Source: Primula veris (Eukaryota > Streptophyta > Magnoliopsida > Ericales > Primulaceae). Taken from it: a stretch of DNA of 64,000 bases. The translations under genes were made by a program, and so were the position numbers. The notes beneath the pieces were generated by a model, which made no database searches, was not told the DNA's origin, and saw nothing but the letters and a program-made list of their open reading frames with translations. This document shows positions 58,261-64,000 of this stretch, piece after piece. The stretch covers positions 29,014,126 through 29,078,125 of the forward strand of contig OY821747.1 of NCBI GenBank assembly GCA_963682055.1, read 5' to 3'. Each line of letters begins with the position of its first letter. The stretch's first letter is position 1.

Positions 58261-60920
58261 CATTTCGGTATCATTTACATACTCTTAATTTTGAAGGTTG
58301 TAATTGATAATTATATATTTGAGGAAACCATTTTCTGTTTATTTGTCCATTTCTTTTCCGTAGAAATTATTGTGTTTATTTATAACGTACCCAACAATCT
58401 TAAACGATATTTTTGTTATGTTTCGTACGTTAATACAATAATTTTGGTGTTTGGATAAACAAAAAATTATTTTCATGGCTAAGATAGTTCTTTGGAAAAT
58501 CTTTTTCTAACAAAACTTGGTTTTTAAGAATTTGGTGTTTCCGCTTGTATTGTCGAATGCGTTTTGCAATAATTGTTTGACCTTGTTTGGGGTCTTTGTG
58601 CTAATCCCTTTTGCGGTTTTAAACTGTCAGTGCATGTGTATGTGTATATGCATATTTAGCTAATAATTAACATTTGTGGTGCCTGGTGATGAGTAACGGT
58701 AGAATACTGCAGCTAGTAAATTGGTTGTTATTAACAATGAGGTGTTTTATAGACCTTTATATATGCATGGTAATGTCAGAGATTACTCTTGTAATTTTGA
58801 TATTGTTGTTGCAGTTAACTTATTTGCATGAGCTACTGGTTTGTACTTGTTACTAGTATTATCGAATCTCATGTAATTTAATCTAGTTACGGAGTCTAGA
58901 TTAATTTGTCAACTTGATGTGTATCATGTAATTTAATCTAGTTTGGGAGTTATTTGCTTACATGATTTATATGGTTTATTTGGACATTAGTTTAATTTGT
59001 CCAGTGGCCTTTTTGTTTTGTTTTGTTTTTGTTTGAAACAATTAGTTACAGATTTGTTATTGATTTGGAATTTCAATAGTTTTGTAACTGCTTATAGGAA
59101 ATTCAATACCATATTGATTGCCTTTATTGGCGGTTTATTATGGTAACCGTTTGTAATATGTATGTGGATGTAAAGACCATGCCGTAATGTTATCTGAATT
59201 TTGGTTAATTACAGTTAATGCCTTCATTTGTTTGAAGATGATATATTATTGTCTACATAACATTACAGGGACATTGTCTAGTGCTATATTGTTTTGTTCT
59301 ATACTCTAGAGAGAAAAAAAAAAAAAACCATATACATGCTTACCTGAATTGAACTTTTGTCACTATGCTATATTTGTTTAGTTTGTAGCAATTTATAAGG
59401 TGACAGAGTTGTGTGGTTTTTTGTATGGTTGGTGTTTGATTTTATGTATTTGCATTATATAAAATGCATGTTAAATTGGGTCATTGCATGAATTCATATT
59501 CCAATGGGTATATTAGTGTAAATTATTTACACGACATATATTTAAGTTTAAATGGGCAGATAGGCACTCGGTATATTAGTTGGCTACTTTAAACATTTTG
59601 TGTTAAGTAGCAGTCTTATCTCATATGTATGTTATAATCATGAAATGTAATTTTGTCACTTTGCCAATTTAATTGGTGCGTATAAAATGTGATGCTTTAC
59701 TGTTATGATATATTTATGAGAAATAATTTGTTTAGAGACTAAATTAATTATATTGTTAGTGGATTTATACATGCTTATTATTTTCATGTTAATAATGGCT
59801 AACAATTTCCGATGAGTATTTGTGTAGACATGTATCTCTACAATGGAATTGGAGAATCGGTGATTATTCAAAACAGTTCTAGTAAAAGCGCCATTAAATT
59901 GGGGATTACGACAGAAATGGTTTCGAAATAGTTCTTGTAAAACCATTTTCTGATTTTTCAGAATTTGGGGCTTACGACAGAACTGGTTGAATTCTGAGAT
60001 TGTTCGGTGTAAAATCAAATTTATCTGGTGTTTACGGCTGAATAAATCTTTCAGAATTTGATAATCTTTTTCGGAAATGAACTGAAATACTCTTGCAAAA
60101 TCATTTTCTTGAAACCATGCGTGGTTATAGAAATTTGTTGTTTGCGAAGGAGGAGTTTTAGTTTCATTTTTCGAAATTAGATTGTGCGTGTTTGTTATTT
60201 GAGATAACAAACAGTTTCCTGCGGAAAATGTCCAGAACACAGTGGGTGCTGGAACTGACCAGAACATTGTGGGTGCCGGTGTAACTCCTATTAATTTTGC
60301 ATGAGTGCATATTAATTACGGAGGTTACAAATTCAAAATCACCATTATTAAAAACACTAATGTGGTGATATAATGGTTGATATCCTTATTAATTGTGATT
60401 TATTGCAATTTAATTTGGAGGGTTACAAAATTTGTAACGGTAATCATTAATGAGATTAATGACGAGTATTTATAACTTCTTATTAATTGTGATTAATCGC
60501 AATTTAATTTGGAGAGTTATAAATTATTGTAATGCAGTTATTGTTGACATTTATGGAGAGATTTATTAGCTAACTACGAATTGCAATGACGAGTCGTTTA
60601 CTTATTTGGATGAAAGATTATTTAATAACCAAATTTGTTCATCCAAAAGCAATAATTTGATGATTAACAAATTATAAATGGCCGTTGAGTTTATTTTAAG
60701 AATAAACAAATATCTGCTAATTTATTATTTGTTGAAATATTATCTTATTAATTTGCTGAAAGAACATTTAATAATTTGTTGAAATTAACATCTTATTTAT
60801 TTGTTGGAAAAACATTTAATAATTTGTTGAAATAACATATTATTAATTTGTTAGTAAAACATATTGTGAATATGTTGAGCTTGCTATTATTGAGAACAGT
60901 AATGTAGTAATATTATATAA
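58261..60920. other. T-rich non-coding DNA
   Basis: No gene seen. Near 59890-60060 a TTTGGGG.TTACGACAGAA.TGGTT motif recurs imperfectly. From 60720 to 60880 a degenerate AATTTGTTGAAATAACAT repeat is present. The 203-codon minus-strand frame at 59656-60267 has no domain. Confidence 0.45.
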
Positions 60921-62094
60921 CTATTATTGGGGGAGAACCCCAAGGGTCACACAAATGTGGGGGTAACCCGTTGATCCTGTAGATCGAGAATCTAAACGTA
61001 CCCCATAACGTCTGCGGGTGAGTGGGAGAATATCTAACGGTTTATTGGTATGGATTTAAAACGTCTAAAATAAATGATATTGTTCATTTACCATCTTGAA
61101 ACCGATTAAGTTTCTCTATAACAGTGTGCATGTTCTGAGTGAGGACAAAGGGAATGCACAAACTGTGGGGGCATTAATGTGTGGAAACGTTTGAAAATCC
61201 ACTAACAAGTGCAAGCATACAAATCTGAATCATGACTAGTGGTTATTTGAAACCTAAAGGGCAGTAGCCTTTCGGTAGTTAAAAATACTAGGATCAAATT
61301 TTGATAAGTTTGCTTGTTTGTGGCAATACATGAGTGACTATTTGTTCAAAATGAGCATTTTAATCGATACTCTTGTGGTCAATAATGACATGTTGAATTA
61401 TTCAACCAAGTCACTGATTTGACATGATATAGTAGGTGATGAAAATATAAAAGCTTAAATGTTTTATTTTTCTAAATCTATTATTTAAATTGAAACACAA
61501 ATATGAGTTTGTGTTTGAAGCAATGTATGGCTAAGTCTTCAGTTCGAAGTTTCGAACGGAGTACATAACCAAATGGTTCGATGCATTTGAGATGAGTGCA
61601 AAACCAAGAAGGATTTAAAAGATATTTGCTCAATTTATTGATGGATGTATTAAACACTGATATGTCTACTTGATGAGAAGTAAAGATAAATCAGTCGAGA
61701 TATTCATTCAAGTAAGAATGAATACGTGAATTCTATTGTTGAGGATTAAGGCTTGTAAGAAAACATGTTTAATCATGGGTATTCTGTTGTGTTAATCTAC
61801 CAACTTTAATCCAATGATTAAGTGTTAATCATTAAATGATAGACTATTTTTGGAAGTGTTAGATATTGTCTAACTAGTTCCGAAATGGTATATTCACATG
61901 GATATGAATACATGATCAGTGTGATTGAAATGGTGAATATGAGACACCGTTCACAAAATTGTGTTGATGGAATGACACCAATCGTTAAAGAATGACTTAT
62001 TATGCTCTCGAGCAATAATGTAGTTCTTAAACGATGAATATCATGTTGATAAGTTCAAGATTAAACTCTGAATTTGTACGGGAAGTGAGCTTTC
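60921..62094 (+). mobile_element. Probable upstream part of the decayed copia
   Basis: No motif is readable. The stretch is continuous with the copia relic that follows, and it has the same moderately GC-richer look and + strand bias as element sequence. Confidence 0.3.
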
Positions 62095-63526
62095 TGCAAG
62101 CTATGTGTTGAACAAACTATCGCTTAGGAAGTTGGACCAAACAGTCAGAATTATAGAAGACATGGTGTCTGACTATAAGTTCGTGAAAGTTTGGTGCTAC
62201 CTAAGAAAGGTCTCAATCTTGTTCCTGGAAGGATTTGGATAGGATCGAAAACGGTAGATTGTGTGTTCATCGGATAAACACAAAATATAGTGCTGATCGG
62301 TTTCTAGTGCATAAAGCATATGACTTTAAAGTGCATATAGAACATTGTTCTATGCCCGAGAAGCATATTTTCAAAAAAAGAGAAGTTTTCCGCAAAACTC
62401 TAACGCCTGGCGAGTGTGACCAATACGTTGAGGGTTCAAAGCATTACGCTACCCAAGACAAGTGAACACTCAAACGGTGCTGGAAAAATATGGAAAGTGA
62501 ATCTTTTAAGGAAGATGAAGTGCATCGGCATGGTAAAAGGGTAAGTAATGAAACTTTCTTTGTCCCTTGACCTTCATGAGTGAAGGTGAATCGACGACAT
62601 TGAAATAATCAATGTTTTCCATATAATGTGTATATGGGAAGATGCCATCAACAATGAGGTTGATAGGCACGTGAGAAATAAAGTCAATTACTTTAAGTAA
62701 ACTGACGGTTTAGATAATTTTAATGTCTATACTCTAATCTCTATAAAAGGGACGCATCATTAATTAATAAGAACATGTGTTTTATAAATGGAGATCTAGA
62801 GAATTAGGAACAACCCATTGGGTCGTGGTTCCGTGTAAAGTAAGCCAAGGTGCGAAAACTTGTTAAGTCGTTATATGGACTAAAACAAACACCTAACTTA
62901 TCATAGGTTCTTATGCGTCAAGAACTGCACTAGACCAGTTATAGCCAACTCAGTGAGCAGACTCAGTAGGTTTGCCAATGAGGCTTCTCAGATATATGAG
63001 ATATACTGCCAATCATGAACTGCGCTATACGAGATATCCAAAATGTTTGGAGGGTATTTAGATACCAAGTGTATCTCGAACTTTAACAGTACAAGGTCCA
63101 TTAGTGGATATGTTTGTACTTAAAGAGGTTGCAGTCTTATGTAGGTATGTAAAATAGACCTGCATAATTGGAGAAACTGTAGAGTTAGAATTCATAACGT
63201 TGAATCAAGCTACAAAAGAGGCAGATTGGCTGAGAAGTCTTGGGAGGTATTCCAAGTGGCCAAAATATGTTCCCGCAATAAACATGTACTGCTACAATCA
63301 GTCAGTTATTAAACGAGATCAGAATAATTTGTATAATGGAAAGTCCCGACAAAGTCATGACATATTCGTCAGAGACACAAATCCGTAAGAGGAATTGCTA
63401 GCAAAATTGTGGTATCCATAGACTTTGCAAGGTCTAAGGATAATAATGCGGATCCATATACAAAATGCTTGACTCGTGGAGAAGTCGGAGCATCATCGAG
63501 GGAAATGGGGGTTAAAGCCCAATAAA
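62095..63526 (+). pseudogene. Decayed copia pol (integrase end, reverse transcriptase end, RNase H)
   Basis: The frames, broken by many stops, read YVLNKLSLRKLDQTVRIIED and FVKVWCYLRKV (integrase C-terminal 'YVLN..P.K', 'LKVWGC' type), KTVDCVFIG and VHIEHCS. Later LVKSLYGLKQTPN (reverse transcriptase), MSRLSRFAN, SISGYVC, then ATKEADWLRSLGRYSKWPKY, MYNGKSR-like LYNGKSRQSHD and NNADPYTKCLTRGEVGASSR are visible. The order is right for copia, but most of reverse transcriptase is missing. It belongs to a different copia lineage from the elements at 18.5 and 33 kb. Confidence 0.75.
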
Positions 63527-64000
63527 TTGGAAACCTTCACATAAGCTACCCAACCTGTACTGGAAATTTCAGTCTCATGTTCAATGGGAAAACTGAACTG
63601 TGCGGGTTACCGAACAAAGCACTCGAGAACATAAGTTCTCAGCCCATTTCTATGATGAAAGAGTGATAGACCTGTACCATTTTAAGGGTGAGCATAAGGC
63701 TCTTAATGAATCAAGTATTTCGAAGGTCGAGTGGGGTGAGTCCGGACACCTTTGACTTGAAAATCACCTATAACGAGTGTGTATGGCCGATACTATGTGA
63801 TGAGCTAGGGCTAAATCATTAGAGCACTCGGTTGAATTTGCCAAGGCAGTCCAGGACCAAATATACACAACAACCAAAGGGCTTAGTAAGTGGTGTAGAG
63901 AGGACACTGTGTGAGTATTACCCTGGTATGCACAAACGCTAAATGGTTAAAGGCTTTAAGGCTACCCAATAGTAGCATATCAGATTTTACATCACTATGA
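63527..64000 (+). mobile_element. 3' untranslated/LTR region of the decayed copia
   Basis: Follows the pol end; CTACCCAACCTGTACTGG and TCATGTTCAATGGGAAAACT resemble the 3' non-coding part of this copia lineage. No LTR boundary can be fixed before the window ends. Confidence 0.45.

Noticed and set aside
59656..60267. 203-codon minus-strand frame
   Set aside because: No recognisable domain, biased composition, and no conserved copy to test coding use.

Overview
This is nuclear DNA of a flowering plant, most likely a eudicot. The evidence is AT-rich sequence, exon-sized coding pieces with GT/AG splice edges, a TOPLESS-type corepressor, an XS-type and an MBD9-type gene fragment, Ty1/copia and Ty3/gypsy elements, a Cassandra-type solo LTR and CACTA MITEs. 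No bacterial, viral or organellar gene is seen. The species cannot be named from the sequence alone.

Layout. 1-9.9 kb: sparse DNA with one exon of a Tify/PHD-type gene, two copies of a long MITE, a LINE tail split by another MITE, and pieces of a locally repeated unit (unit U). 9.9-22.8 kb (block A), 35.2-40.5 kb (block B) and 42.1-57.9 kb (block C) are paralogous copies of one segment. A and C are collinear over almost their whole length once later insertions are removed (a copia in A; a gypsy element and a solo LTR in C). A shorter block (23.3-24.6 kb) recurs at 40.5-42.1 kb. 26-29.3 kb holds an intronless TOPLESS-like reading frame fused at its 3' end to the start of a second, broken copy. 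29.9-34.6 kb holds a MITE, another unit U and a 5'-truncated copia flanked by a 38-bp direct repeat. 57.9-64 kb is AT-rich DNA with a heavily decayed copia element on the + strand.

Gene content is almost all remnant. The repeated blocks carry short minus-strand exons that recur with reading frame and splice sites partly kept: a basic exon, a PHD-finger exon, an RKRMKRR-rich exon, an F-box-like exon and a terminal exon. They also carry plus-strand fragments of a 2-oxoglutarate/Fe(II) oxygenase and of an IDN2/FDM-type XS protein. The only long uninterrupted host-type reading frame is the TOPLESS-like one, with the CTLH region and first WD40 propeller but no second propeller. Shared lesions make blocks A and C closer to each other than to B.

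No multi-gene pathway works together here. The window reads as a plant gene-fragment cluster that was segmentally duplicated and then invaded by retrotransposons. Its best points of interest are the tandem TOPLESS retrocopy, the recurring unknown exon set, and several insertions with clean empty sites in the paralogous block.
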